DNA from: Rikenellaceae bacterium
GTDB lineage: Bacteria > Bacteroidota > Bacteroidia > Bacteroidales > Rikenellaceae
DNA length: 64,000 bases
Direction of reading: 5' to 3'
Assembly (NCBI GenBank): GCA_015059965.1
Contig: SUZM01000009.1
Span: forward strand, 25,777-89,776
Under the pieces are notes generated by a model. The model was given only the letters and a program-made list of their open reading frames with translations. It did no database searches and was not told the DNA's origin. The position numbers were made by a program, and so were the translations under genes. Of this stretch, positions 17,876 to 26,380 are shown piece by piece. How positions within the stretch are numbered: the stretch's first letter is position 1; each line of letters begins with the position of its first letter.

Positions 17876-18196
17876 GAGAGAAAACAAAGAGGAGCGGGAT
17901 CAAAATCTCACCCCTCATTGCGCTGCAAATCCTATAAGCCGGGGCTAAGTCCCCCTTCTCAAAGGGGGATTTAGGGGGATTGTCAATCCAGGTACAGAGC
18001 CCGGACGGAGAGAAAACAAAGAGGAGCGAGATCAAAATCTCACCCCTCATTGCGCTGCAAATCCTATAAGCCGAGGCTAAGTCCCCCTTCTCAAAGGGGG
18101 ATTTAGGGGGATTGTCGATCCAGGTACAGAACCCGGACGGAAGAGACACAAAAAGAGGAGCGAGATCAAAATCTCACCCCTCATTGCGCTGCAAAT
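17876..18196. repeat. Tandem copies of the rnpB 3' end and terminator region
   Basis: Two units (starting about 17876 and 18008, period 132 bp) repeat the sequence downstream of rnpB, and the authentic region follows 134 bp on (18139-18196). Each carries GAGAT-caaa-ATCTC (a hairpin), CCCCTCATTGCGCTGCAAATCCTATAAGCC (shown in two parts; the end of rnpB read on the minus strand), then CCCCCTTCTCAAAGGGGGAT and GATTGTC-ATCCAGGTACAGA. The units therefore contain about 15 nt of the RNase P RNA 3' end. Confidence 0.75.
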
Positions 18197-18561
18197 CCTA
18201 TAAGCCGGGTTCTGTACTTGTGGGTGTACACGCCACAAGCCCCTATCATTTATCTACGGCGGCAGTCTCCTGCCGTCTCCAGCAACCTACCCCCCGACAT
18301 CGGACGAGCAATCCTTAATTGTCGGTATACATGGTCTTGCAACCCGCGAGATGTACTGCCGATAGACATTGCTGCCATCGCGGTGGGCTCTTACCCCGCC
18401 TTTTCACCCTTACCTCCGACACAAAATATCGCGCGTGGCGGTTCTTTTCTGTTACACTTGCTATCCCCTCACGAAGATCAGGCCGTTAACCTGCGCGGCG
18501 CTCTGCGTTGCCCGGACTTTCCTCCCCCTGCGCATGGCAGGCAGCGATAGGGCGGACTTGC
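18197..18561 (-). ncRNA. rnpB: RNase P RNA, class A
   Basis: Catalytic RNA of RNase P, which matures tRNA 5' ends. Read on the minus strand it begins CTGCAAGTCCGCCC, contains the invariant GGGGAGGAAAGTCCGGGC (about 18510-18530) and ends TACAGAACCCGGCTTATAGG, the near-universal 3' segment. Length of about 365 nt fits bacterial type A. A minus-strand -7 box (TACCTTTG, 18574-18567) puts the start at about 18561. Its 3' flank is tandemly repeated. Ends are accurate to a few bases. Confidence 0.93.
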
Positions 18562-18566
18562 AGGGG

Positions 18567-18574
18567 CAAAGGTA
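18567..18574 (-). promoter_or_regulatory. rnpB promoter -7 box
   Basis: TACCTTTG on the minus strand, 5-6 nt before the inferred rnpB 5' end. This spacing independently supports the TAnnTTTG rule used elsewhere in this annotation. Confidence 0.65.
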
Positions 18575-18582
18575 GAAAAAAA

Positions 18583-18745
18583 TGGGCAATGAGCAATGAG
18601 TAATGAGCAATTATTTCTATTCAAAATGCACAATTCAAAATTAAAGGGGCATTAAGGGCAATAGCGGTGACGTTGGTAATATTCATGGGTAATATTTACC
18701 CCTACAGCCTCTAATGCCTCCACTGCCCCTAATTGAGAATTGCTA
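18583..18745. repeat. Dispersed intergenic repeat, copy A
   Basis: Contains GAGCAATTATTTCTATTC, AAAATGCACAATTC, ATTAAAGGGGCATTAAGGGC, GGTAATATTCA and ACTGCCCCTAATTG. The same blocks occur in the same order in reverse complement at 28183-28372, and the first block recurs at 63399-63436. Non-coding; no terminal repeats identified. Confidence 0.65.
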
Positions 18746-18946
18746 CTGGGGCGATAATTTTCACATTCTCTTTTCGGGAGCAGGGCTCCCGAGTTTTGTT
18801 TGAGGCACCGTTTTGGTCCCTCACTCAATTTTGTGCTGTCGGATTCTGGGAAGAAGACCACAAATAAATCGCTTACCGGAGGGCGAAGGCAAATCTTTTT
18901 TCTGTTGTTTTTCGATAAATTTTGTTTGTTTTTCGATTTTTATGTT

Positions 18947-18954
18947 TACCTTTG
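18947..18954 (+). promoter_or_regulatory. Promoter for the leader and ABC exporter
   Basis: TACCTTTG with TTTG at 18925-18928, spacing 18 nt. Transcription would begin near 18960, about 320 nt before the ABC ATPase start. Confidence 0.6.
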
Positions 18955-18955
18955 C

Positions 18956-19150
18956 GGGAGCACTCTCAACATAGCCGGGGCGACTCCCGGGCCGCGGGAT
19001 GCCGAGGATCTTCGGGAGAGGTCGCAGGCAGTAGAAGATCGGCGCAAAAGGCCGCGCGACGCCGAAGGATTCCAGTCGGGAGTTGCAGGGTGAGGTGCGA
19101 CGGGTTGAAGGTCGGCAAATGGCAGGGCCGGAAGACCGGCATCCAAAATA
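18956..19150 (+). ncRNA. Structured leader or small RNA upstream of the ABC exporter
   Basis: A GC-rich island inside AT-rich flanks, directly after a good promoter. Several stems can be drawn: CGGGAG near 18955 with CTCCCG near 18987; GCCGAGGATCTTC near 19001 with GAAGATCGGC near 19037; and GCCGGAAGACCGGC near 19128. I do not recognise a known riboswitch or SRP RNA. It may be the 5' leader of the exporter or an independent RNA. Confidence 0.4.
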
Positions 19151-19279
19151 GAAAAGGTGCTTATATACGAGATTACACAATAGGGAGCGAAATTCACGAA
19201 ACCATTTTACTCCGAGGTGTAGAATGATATATAATTACCATAAAAAATTGCATAACCAGTTATCAAACAGAGTATAAGA

Positions 19280-20209
19280 ATGGATTTACTGAGAGTTGAA
19301 CACATTACCAAGCGGTATGCCGGGCATACGGCACTCGACGATGTGTCGTTGGAGATTCCGCAAGGGTCGATTTACGGCTTACTGGGCCCCAACGGGGCGG
19401 GTAAAACCACGCTGATTCGCATCATCAACCGCATAACCGTAGCCGATGCAGGGCAGGTCCTGATGGAGAATCGCCCGCTCACGCAAGAGGATGTCTATCG
19501 GATCGGTTACCTCCCCGAGGAGCGCGGTCTGTATAAAAAGATGAAGGTGGGCGAGCAGGCGATCTTCTTTGCCCGCCTGAAGGGGCTCTCGCGCAGCGAA
19601 GCGATCAAGCGCCTGAAGGTCTGGTTCGAGAAGTTCGGCATCCAGGAGTGGTGGAACAAGAAGGTGGAGGAGCTCTCGAAGGGTATGGCCCAGAAGGTGC
19701 AGTTCATCGTCACCGTGTTGCACGAGCCCAAGCTGCTGATCTTCGACGAGCCCTTCTCGGGTTTCGATCCCGTGAATGCCAACCTGTTGCGCGATGAGAT
19801 TCTCCAGCTGCGCGACCGCGGGGCGACGGTGATTCTTTCGACCCACAACATGGCCTCGGTGGAGGAGATTTGCGACCACATCACGCTGATCAACAAGTCG
19901 AAGAACATCCTCTCGGGACGTGTGGACGATATTCGCCACCGCCACGGTAACAACATCTTCCAGCTCGACTACCGCGGTGAAGAGCAGACCCTGCGCCGGG
20001 CATTGGCCGACCTGGGCGAGAGTTGCGAGATCATGGAGGGGGCCGGTGAGGAGTCGCTCTACCACTCGCTCAAGCTCCACGTTCGCTCCGACGAGGAGGT
20101 GCGTCGTGTGATTGCCGCCACGAACGAGGCGGTCGATCTGCGCTCCTTCCGAGAGGTAATCCCCTCGATGAACGATATTTTCATTCGTGCCGTACAAGGG
20201 AATTTATAG
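19280..20209 (+). CDS. ABC transporter ATP-binding protein (NatA/CcmA type)
   Basis: A 309-residue ABC ATPase: Walker A GPNGAGKTT (about 37-45), a signature that reads ELSKGMAQKVQF (LSKGM in place of LSGGQ), Walker B KLLIFDEPFSGFDP and the H-loop STHNM. A C-terminal extension of about 80 residues (ILSGRVDDIR onward) is typical of ABC-2 exporters such as NatA. It pairs with the permease gene 54 bp downstream. Substrate is unknown; Na+ or drug export is only a family-level guess. Confidence 0.9.
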   Translation: MDLLRVEHITKRYAGHTALDDVSLEIPQGSIYGLLGPNGAGKTTLIRIINRITVADAGQVLMENRPLTQEDVYRIGYLPEERGLYKKMKVGEQAIFFARLKGLSRSEAIKRLKVWFEKFGIQEWWNKKVEELSKGMAQKVQFIVTVLHEPKLLIFDEPFSGFDPVNANLLRDEILQLRDRGATVILSTHNMASVEEICDHITLINKSKNILSGRVDDIRHRHGNNIFQLDYRGEEQTLRRALADLGESCEIMEGAGEESLYHSLKLHVRSDEEVRRVIAATNEAVDLRSFREVIPSMNDIFIRAVQGNL

Positions 20210-20263
20210 TGTCAAATCCCCAAGAAGCACCATTTTTCGCAAAACAAGAAAAATAGAAATCCT

Positions 20264-21589
20264 ATGAGTCAGGTTGGAATTATTATTGCACGAGAGTTTA
20301 ACGAGCGCGTGCGCAAAAAGAGTTTTATACTGACCACCATTTTGGTTCCCGTTCTGATGGTGGTCCTGATGGCCGTACCTACGCTTCTGATGCTCTATGC
20401 CGGAGGCGACACCAAGGAGATCGCCGTGATCGACAAGTCGGGAGTTGTCCTTCCCGCTCTGGAGAGCAATGAGGAGATCGTCTTCATCCCTTCGGAGGAG
20501 GAGCTCGATGAGGCTCGCCTCAACACGGAGCGCTTCGGCATCCTCTGGATCGGAGAGGATGTGATCGAGAATCACGGCAACATCCGCCTCTACACCAACT
20601 CCTCCTCCTCGATGATGCTCGAGGAGAGCATCGAACACCAGATCGAAAAGATCCTTGAAGAGGAGAAACTAAAGAGCTATAACATCGAAGATCTGCCACA
20701 GATCATGGAGGCCGTGAAGACCAATATCACCCTCCAAAGCTACCGCAACGACAAGGAGGAGGGTGAGAGCCAATCGCAGTCCGCCGGCGCCTCGTTTGCC
20801 ATCGGCTACATCCTTTCGTTTGTCCTCTACATGTTCCTGATCATCTATGGACAGATGGTCATGCAGGCCGTTGTGGAGGAGAAGAGCTCGCGCGTGCTGG
20901 ATGTGCTGGTCACCTCGGCCCGCCCCTTCCAGCTTATGCTCGGCAAGATCCTGGGTGTGGCCCTTATGGCGGTGGTACAGGTCGCCATCTGGGGCGTGCT
21001 GATCTTCGGCATCGGCTCGGTGGGCAGCTCGATGCTGATCCCCGAGGTACTTGATGGCGAGCAGATCACCCAACTCGAAGCGATGCAGGCCGGTACGCTC
21101 GACACCTCGACCGTAGATCCCGAGGTGCTCTCCGATATCCAGCTCTTCGCCACCTTTACCGACTTCGGCTACCTGGCCATGATCTTCATCTATCTGCTCC
21201 TCTTCCTGGTGGGCGGCTACCTCCTCTACTCGGCCCTCTTTGCGGCCGTGGGTGCCAGTGTCGACAACATGACCGATGCCGGACAGCTCACTACCCCCAT
21301 CATGCTCCCCATTATTCTGGCGCTGATGATGATGTTTGTGGTGATGAAGGACCCCAACTCCTCGTTGGCCTTCTGGTTCTCGATCATCCCCTTCACCTCG
21401 CCCATTGTGATGATGGCCCGCATCCCCGCCGGCATCCCCGCCTGGGAGCCCGTGCTGTCGCTCGTGGTGCTCTACCTCACCATCGTACTCTTTGTCTGGG
21501 TGGCCGCCAAGATCTACCGCGTGGGCATCCTGATGCACGGCAAGAAACCCTCGCTAAAGGAGCTCTGCAAGTGGGTAAAGCAGAATTAG
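20264..21589 (+). CDS. ABC-2 type transporter permease (NatB-like)
   Basis: A 441-residue permease with one N-terminal helix (about 22-46), a large periplasmic domain (about 47-170) and five to six C-terminal helices, with the ABC2_membrane_3 signature VVEEKSSRVLDVLVTSARPFQLMLGKILG at 205-233. It forms the membrane half of the exporter encoded with the upstream ATPase. The start ATG at 20264 follows AGAAATCCT. Confidence 0.9.
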   Translation: MSQVGIIIAREFNERVRKKSFILTTILVPVLMVVLMAVPTLLMLYAGGDTKEIAVIDKSGVVLPALESNEEIVFIPSEEELDEARLNTERFGILWIGEDVIENHGNIRLYTNSSSSMMLEESIEHQIEKILEEEKLKSYNIEDLPQIMEAVKTNITLQSYRNDKEEGESQSQSAGASFAIGYILSFVLYMFLIIYGQMVMQAVVEEKSSRVLDVLVTSARPFQLMLGKILGVALMAVVQVAIWGVLIFGIGSVGSSMLIPEVLDGEQITQLEAMQAGTLDTSTVDPEVLSDIQLFATFTDFGYLAMIFIYLLLFLVGGYLLYSALFAAVGASVDNMTDAGQLTTPIMLPIILALMMMFVVMKDPNSSLAFWFSIIPFTSPIVMMARIPAGIPAWEPVLSLVVLYLTIVLFVWVAAKIYRVGILMHGKKPSLKELCKWVKQN

Positions 21590-21644
21590 GAGCCGAGAAA
21601 GAGCAAAAAGTGGTGCTGAGCGAAGTGTAAAAGGCAAAAATTTG

Positions 21645-21652
21645 TATCTTTG
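21645..21652 (+). promoter_or_regulatory. pepO promoter -7 box
   Basis: TATCTTTG. Transcription would start near 21657, which leaves only about 10 nt before the ATG at 21667 and favours the ATG at 21697 as the real pepO start. Confidence 0.55.
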
Positions 21653-21696
21653 CGCACCACATAAAAATGAAACAACCAAAACTATCCGATAAATTT

Positions 21697-23730
21697 ATGA
21701 AACGAACCCTTTTAATTTTTGCAGTTGCACTTATGACTGTTTCGTGTGGAGAGAAGAAGACGTCGGCTCCCGCTATCGACCTGACGAGCCTCGACAAGAG
21801 TATCTCGCCCAAGGAGAATTTCTACCAGTATGCCACGCGCGGTTGGCAGGAGAAGAACCCCCTGAAGCCCGAATTCGCCCGCTACGGCTCGTTCGACAAA
21901 CTGCGCGAGAACAACGAAATCCGCATCAACAACCTCTTCAAGGAGATGACCGCCATGCAGACCGCCGAGGGGTCGACCGAGCGCAAGATCTGCGACCTCT
22001 ACAAGTTGGGCCTGGACTCGGTACGCCTGAACCAGGAGGGCGCCGACCCGGTACAGCAGATGCTGCAGGAGATCCTCACCGTAGAGCGTGAGGGGCTGAC
22101 CGACCTGCTGGCCACGCTCCACTACGGCATCACCAACCCCCTGTTCGCCCCCTTTGTGGAGGCCGATATGAAGAACAGCGACATGAACGCCTTCTACCTC
22201 TGGCAGAGCGGTCTGGGCATGGGCAACCGCGACTACTACATCGAGCAGGCGAATGCCGCCATCAAGGAGGGCTACAAGGCCTACCTGAAAAAGATCTTCA
22301 CCCTGGCCGGCATGGAGGAGGCTCAGGCTGCAAAGGCCCAGGAGGCTACGCTGGCCATTGAGGATCAGATTGCCGAGATCTCGCGTGCAAGCGTTGTGCT
22401 GCGCGATATGGGTGCCAACTACTTCCCCATGGCCTATGAGGAGCTGAAGGCCAAGTATTCGGCAGTGGACTGGGAGGCCTACTTCAAGGTATTGGGCATG
22501 GAGGCCCCCGCAACGATCATCGTGGGTCAGCCCGAGGTGATGGAGAAGGTGAACCAGCTGCTGAAGAGCGCCCCCATGGAGCAGCTCCGCTACTACCTGG
22601 CAGCCCACTACCTGAACTCGGCCGCCTCGAGCCTGAGCGATGACTTCTATGCCGCCTCGTTCGACTTCTTCGGCCGCCAGATGTCGGGTGCCCAGGAGCC
22701 CCGTCCCCGTTGGAAGCGCGCCATGGCCGCAACGGATGCCACCTTCGATATGGCTGTAGGTAAGATGTATGTCGAGAAGTACTTCCCCGAGAAGGACAAG
22801 GAGAAGATGACTCAGCTGGTGAAGAACCTCCAGGTGGCACTCGGTCAGCACATCGATGCCCTGGAGTGGATGTCGGAGGAGACCAAGGGTCGCGCCCATG
22901 AGAAGTTGGCCACCTTCAAGGTCAAGATCGGCTATCCCGACACCTGGAAGCAGTTCGACAGCCTGGAGATCGATCCCGCAAAGAGCTACTGGGAGAACCT
23001 TGTAGCCGCCAGTATCTGGTCCACGGCCGAGGATTTTGCCAAGGTAGGCAAGCCCGTGGATAAGGAGGAGTGGCTCATGAGCCCCCAGACCGTGAATGCC
23101 TACTACAACCCCACCACCAACGAGATCTGCTTCCCCGCAGCCATCCTCCAGCCCCCGTTCTACAACTCGGAGGCCGATGATGCCGTGAACTACGGTGCCA
23201 TTGGTGTGGTGATCGGCCACGAGATGACCCACGGCTTCGACGACCAGGGTCGCAACTACGACAAGGACGGCAACCTGAACAACTGGTGGACCGAGGCCGA
23301 TGCCGCCGCCTTCAAGGAGCGCACCGATGTGTTGGTGAAGCAGTTCAACGCCATTGAGGTGCTGCCCGCCAAGGGTGATCAGCCCGCCCTCTATGCCGAC
23401 GGCGAGCTCTCGCTGGGCGAGAATATCGCCGACCAGGGAGGTCTGCGCGTTGCCTACACCGCCCTGCAGAACAGCTACAACGGCGTAACCCCCGCTCCGA
23501 TCGAGGGCTTCACCGCCGCTCAGCGCTTCTACCTAGCTTATAGCGCCCTGTGGGCCCAAAACATCCGCGATGAGGAGATTGCCCGCCTCACGAAACTCGA
23601 CGTTCACTCGCTGGGTGTAAACCGCGTGAATGCCACCCTGAAGAATATCCAGAGCTTCTACGATGCCTTCGATGTACAGCCCGGCGACGGTATGTACCTG
23701 GCACCCGAGGAGCGCGTGATCATCTGGTAA
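21697..23730 (+). CDS. pepO: M13-family zinc metallopeptidase lipoprotein
   Basis: Neprilysin/PepO-like oligopeptidase, 677 residues from the ATG at 21697. That start gives a clean lipoprotein signal (MKRTLLIFAVALMTVSC, Cys17), while the ATG at 21667 would put ten extra residues ahead of it. The zinc site is VVIGHEMTHGFDDQG (HExxH), with the third ligand Glu in LGENIADQGG; the NAYYNP substrate-binding motif lies before it. The enzyme is expected on the periplasmic or outer face of the envelope and cleaves short peptides. It has its own promoter, so it is separate from the ABC operon. Confidence 0.94.
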   Translation: MKRTLLIFAVALMTVSCGEKKTSAPAIDLTSLDKSISPKENFYQYATRGWQEKNPLKPEFARYGSFDKLRENNEIRINNLFKEMTAMQTAEGSTERKICDLYKLGLDSVRLNQEGADPVQQMLQEILTVEREGLTDLLATLHYGITNPLFAPFVEADMKNSDMNAFYLWQSGLGMGNRDYYIEQANAAIKEGYKAYLKKIFTLAGMEEAQAAKAQEATLAIEDQIAEISRASVVLRDMGANYFPMAYEELKAKYSAVDWEAYFKVLGMEAPATIIVGQPEVMEKVNQLLKSAPMEQLRYYLAAHYLNSAASSLSDDFYAASFDFFGRQMSGAQEPRPRWKRAMAATDATFDMAVGKMYVEKYFPEKDKEKMTQLVKNLQVALGQHIDALEWMSEETKGRAHEKLATFKVKIGYPDTWKQFDSLEIDPAKSYWENLVAASIWSTAEDFAKVGKPVDKEEWLMSPQTVNAYYNPTTNEICFPAAILQPPFYNSEADDAVNYGAIGVVIGHEMTHGFDDQGRNYDKDGNLNNWWTEADAAAFKERTDVLVKQFNAIEVLPAKGDQPALYADGELSLGENIADQGGLRVAYTALQNSYNGVTPAPIEGFTAAQRFYLAYSALWAQNIRDEEIARLTKLDVHSLGVNRVNATLKNIQSFYDAFDVQPGDGMYLAPEERVIIW

Positions 23731-23770
23731 TTCGGACAACGCAATCAAGCGGACATGCTCCGCCCCGCAT

Positions 23771-23816
23771 GCCCCGGATGGGAAGTACACAAGTACCCCG
23801 TCCGGGGCCTTTTTTT
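23771..23816 (+). terminator. Rho-independent terminator after pepO
   Basis: GCCCCGGA (23771-23778) pairs with TCCGGGGC (23801-23808), with further pairing inside the loop, followed by a run of seven T. Confidence 0.8.
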
Positions 23817-24133
23817 GCACAAATTTCGCCCTTTAACTCCCTTCCATTATAAAAGGGGGGGGTACTCAATACACCCACCGACCCTCCAGCCCCTTACCCC
23901 TGCGCCACAAAGTAGGCTTTGCGGCATGCCGGGCCGCCGCCGAATCGCGACCCGGCAGATCATAAGAGGTATTTTGTTATTAAAAAATTTACAAAACTCC
24001 CTGTTTTTTTGCGATTTTTGCCTTTTTTTAAGAAATTTTGATCTTTTTTTCAGCAAAGAAACTTGCGTTAATAAAAAAATTTGTATATTTATGGTTGCGA
24101 ATTTACAATAAACCAAAAATAGCACAACCTACT
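23817..24133. other. AT-rich leader region of the EF-G2 gene
   Basis: About 320 bp between the pepO terminator and the EF-G2 start. It holds T-rich tracts and, near 24082, TATATTTA after a TTTG, a weak promoter candidate that would give a leader of about 45 nt. No other feature is seen. Confidence 0.4.
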
Positions 24134-26287
24134 ATGAAAAATTATGCAGCCAAAGAGATCAAGAACATCGTTCTGATCGGTGCTCCCGGCACGGGTAAAA
24201 CCACCCTGGCCGAAGCGATGGCCTTCGAAGGTAAGGTCATCGACCGCAGAGGTTCCATCGAGAACAACAATACCCTGTCGGACAATACCGATATCGAGCA
24301 CGAATACAAGCGTTCGATCTACTCTACGATCCTCTTCACGGAGTTCTTGGATCGCAAACTCAACATCATCGACTGCCCGGGTTCGGACGACTTCTGCGGA
24401 AGCCTCTTCTCGGCCTTCAAGGTGGGTGACGTGGGTGTGATGGTCTTCAATGCCCAGAACGGTTGGGAGGTAGGCGCCGAGATCCAGGCCCGCTACGCCC
24501 GCGCCCTGAACAAGCCCATCATCGCCTTCATCAACCAGCTCGATGCCGACAAGGCCTCGTTCGAGAACACCTTCGAAATGCTGAAGGCCAACTCGCGCGT
24601 GAAGCCCGTTATCGTGCAGTACCCCGTAAATCAGGGTCCCGGCTTCAACGCCTTTATCGACGTGTTGCTGATGAAGATGTACCGCTTCAAGGACGAGAAC
24701 GGTACGCGCGAAGAGCTGGAGATTCCCGCCGAGGAGATGGAGCGCGCCATGGAGCTCAACAAGGAGCTGGTGGAGATGGCTGCCGAGCACGACGAGAACC
24801 TTATGGAGCTCTACTTCGAGAAGGGTACGCTGCACCAGGATGAGATCCGCTCGGGTCTGAAGATCGGTGTATCGAACCGCGAGGTGATTCCCGTATTCTG
24901 CGGTTCGGCCAAGCGCGATATCGGTACGAAGCGTCTGATGGAGTTCATCATCAACGTGGCCCCCGGCCCGCTGAAGGCTCCCAAGTTCCTCTCCACCGAG
25001 GCCGAGGAGCTCGCCGCCGAAGCATCGGAGCCGACCGTTGCTTTCGTCTTCAAGAGCCAGATCGAGCAGCATATCGGTGAGATCAGCTACATCCGCGTGG
25101 TTCGCGGTAAGATCACCGAGGGTATGGAGCTCATCAACACCCGCACGGGCAACAAGGAGAAGCTCTCGCAGCTCTTCGCCGTGGCCGGCAAGAACCGCAT
25201 CAAGGTAACCGAGCTCTCGGCCGGTGATATCGGTTGCACCGTGAAGCTGAAGGGCACGCGCACCAACGACACGCTGGCTGCCGCCTCGAACCCCGTGAGC
25301 GTAGAGCCTATCGCCTTCCCCGAGCCGCGTTACCGTGCAGCCGTAAAGGCCAAGGAGCAGAACGACGAGGAGAAGCTCGGCAAGCTCCTGAACGATGCCA
25401 AGTATGAGGATCCCACCATCCTGGTGGAGTACTCGAAGGAGCTCAAGCAGACCATTATCCAGGGTCAGGGTGAGCACCACCTCAATATCCTGAAGTCGAA
25501 GCTCCAGAGCGAAAACAAGATGGAGATGGAGTTCTTCGCTCCCCGCATCCCCTATCGCGAGACCATTACCAAGGTGGCCCAGGCCGACTACCGCCACAAG
25601 AAGCAGTCCGGAGGTTCGGGTCAGTTCGGTGAGGTACACATGATCATCGAGCCCTACTACGAGGGTATCGGCGAGCCCAAGACCTACAAGGTGGGCAAGG
25701 GTGAGATCACCGTGAACATCAAGGGCAAGGAGGAGTACGATCTGCCGTGGGGTGGTAAGCTCCAGTACTACAACTCGATCGTGGGTGGTGCCATCGATGC
25801 ACGCTTCATGCCCGCCATCCTGAAGGGTATCATGGAGAAGATGGACGAGGGTCCGCTGACCGGTTCCTACGCCCGCGACATCCGCGTGATCATCTACGAT
25901 GGTAAGATGCACCCGGTAGACTCGAACGAAATCTCCTTCAAGCTGGCTGCCCGCAACGCCTTCAAGGAGGCCTTCCGCAACGCCGGCCCGAAGATCATGG
26001 AGCCGATCTACGATGTAGAGGTACTTACCCCGAGCGACTACATGGGTTCGGTGATGAGCGACCTGCAGAACCGTCGCGCCATGATCATGGGCATGGAGTC
26101 CGACCACGGCTTCGACCGCCTGAATGCCCGTGTACCTTTGGCCGAGCTCTATCGCTACTCGACGACCCTCTCGTCGCTGACCTCGGGTGCCGCTACCTAC
26201 TCGATGAAGTTCGCCTCCTACGAGCAGGTGCCCTCCGACGTACAGGATAAGCTCCTGAAGGCTTACACCGACACCGACGAAGAGTAA
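24134..26287 (+). CDS. fusA2: Alternative elongation factor EF-G2 with atypical G domain
   Basis: A 717-residue EF-G homologue from the ATG at 24134 (the frame continues upstream but without similarity). Domains II-V look complete. The G domain is unusual: G1 reads GAPGTGKTT, switch I lacks the RGITI sequence (KRSIYSTI instead), G3 reads DCPGSDDF so the catalytic His of DTPGH is Ser, and G4 is NQLD rather than NKxD. This matches the class of the Bacteroides thetaiotaomicron EF-G2 (fusA2, BT2167), reported to support translocation without GTP hydrolysis during carbon starvation. Assignment rests on these changes and on length. A 17-bp perfect hairpin terminator follows. Confidence 0.85.
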   Translation: MKNYAAKEIKNIVLIGAPGTGKTTLAEAMAFEGKVIDRRGSIENNNTLSDNTDIEHEYKRSIYSTILFTEFLDRKLNIIDCPGSDDFCGSLFSAFKVGDVGVMVFNAQNGWEVGAEIQARYARALNKPIIAFINQLDADKASFENTFEMLKANSRVKPVIVQYPVNQGPGFNAFIDVLLMKMYRFKDENGTREELEIPAEEMERAMELNKELVEMAAEHDENLMELYFEKGTLHQDEIRSGLKIGVSNREVIPVFCGSAKRDIGTKRLMEFIINVAPGPLKAPKFLSTEAEELAAEASEPTVAFVFKSQIEQHIGEISYIRVVRGKITEGMELINTRTGNKEKLSQLFAVAGKNRIKVTELSAGDIGCTVKLKGTRTNDTLAAASNPVSVEPIAFPEPRYRAAVKAKEQNDEEKLGKLLNDAKYEDPTILVEYSKELKQTIIQGQGEHHLNILKSKLQSENKMEMEFFAPRIPYRETITKVAQADYRHKKQSGGSGQFGEVHMIIEPYYEGIGEPKTYKVGKGEITVNIKGKEEYDLPWGGKLQYYNSIVGGAIDARFMPAILKGIMEKMDEGPLTGSYARDIRVIIYDGKMHPVDSNEISFKLAARNAFKEAFRNAGPKIMEPIYDVEVLTPSDYMGSVMSDLQNRRAMIMGMESDHGFDRLNARVPLAELYRYSTTLSSLTSGAATYSMKFASYEQVPSDVQDKLLKAYTDTDEE

Positions 26288-26329
26288 TTCCCGCCTACAG
26301 GACGGCGCATTGTTGCCGCCTCCGAATAG

Positions 26330-26372
26330 CCCAAAGGGCGTGTCCAGAATTTTCTTGGACACGCCCTTTGGG
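26330..26372. terminator. Bidirectional terminator between fusA2 and the kinase gene
   Basis: CCCAAAGGGCGTGTCCA pairs perfectly with TGGACACGCCCTTTGGG (17 bp) around a 9-nt loop, placed between convergent genes. Confidence 0.8.
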
Positions 26373-26380
26373 TTAGTTGC

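Noticed and set aside
17876..18210. CRISPR array
   Set aside because: The units are 132-134 bp, not short repeats with spacers, and they derive from the rnpB 3' end. No cas genes are present.
18922..19227. 101-codon plus-strand frame over the structured leader
   Set aside because: Arg/Ser/Gly-rich without similarity, begins before the inferred transcription start, and the DNA is better explained by RNA stems.
21712..23232. 506-codon minus-strand frame opposite pepO
   Set aside because: Antisense shadow of the M13 peptidase; Leu/His/Gly-rich with no domain.
24089..26362. 757-codon open frame on the minus strand opposite fusA2
   Set aside because: It is antisense to a clear EF-G2 gene; its protein has no recognisable motif and the pattern is what strong codon bias produces on the opposite strand.
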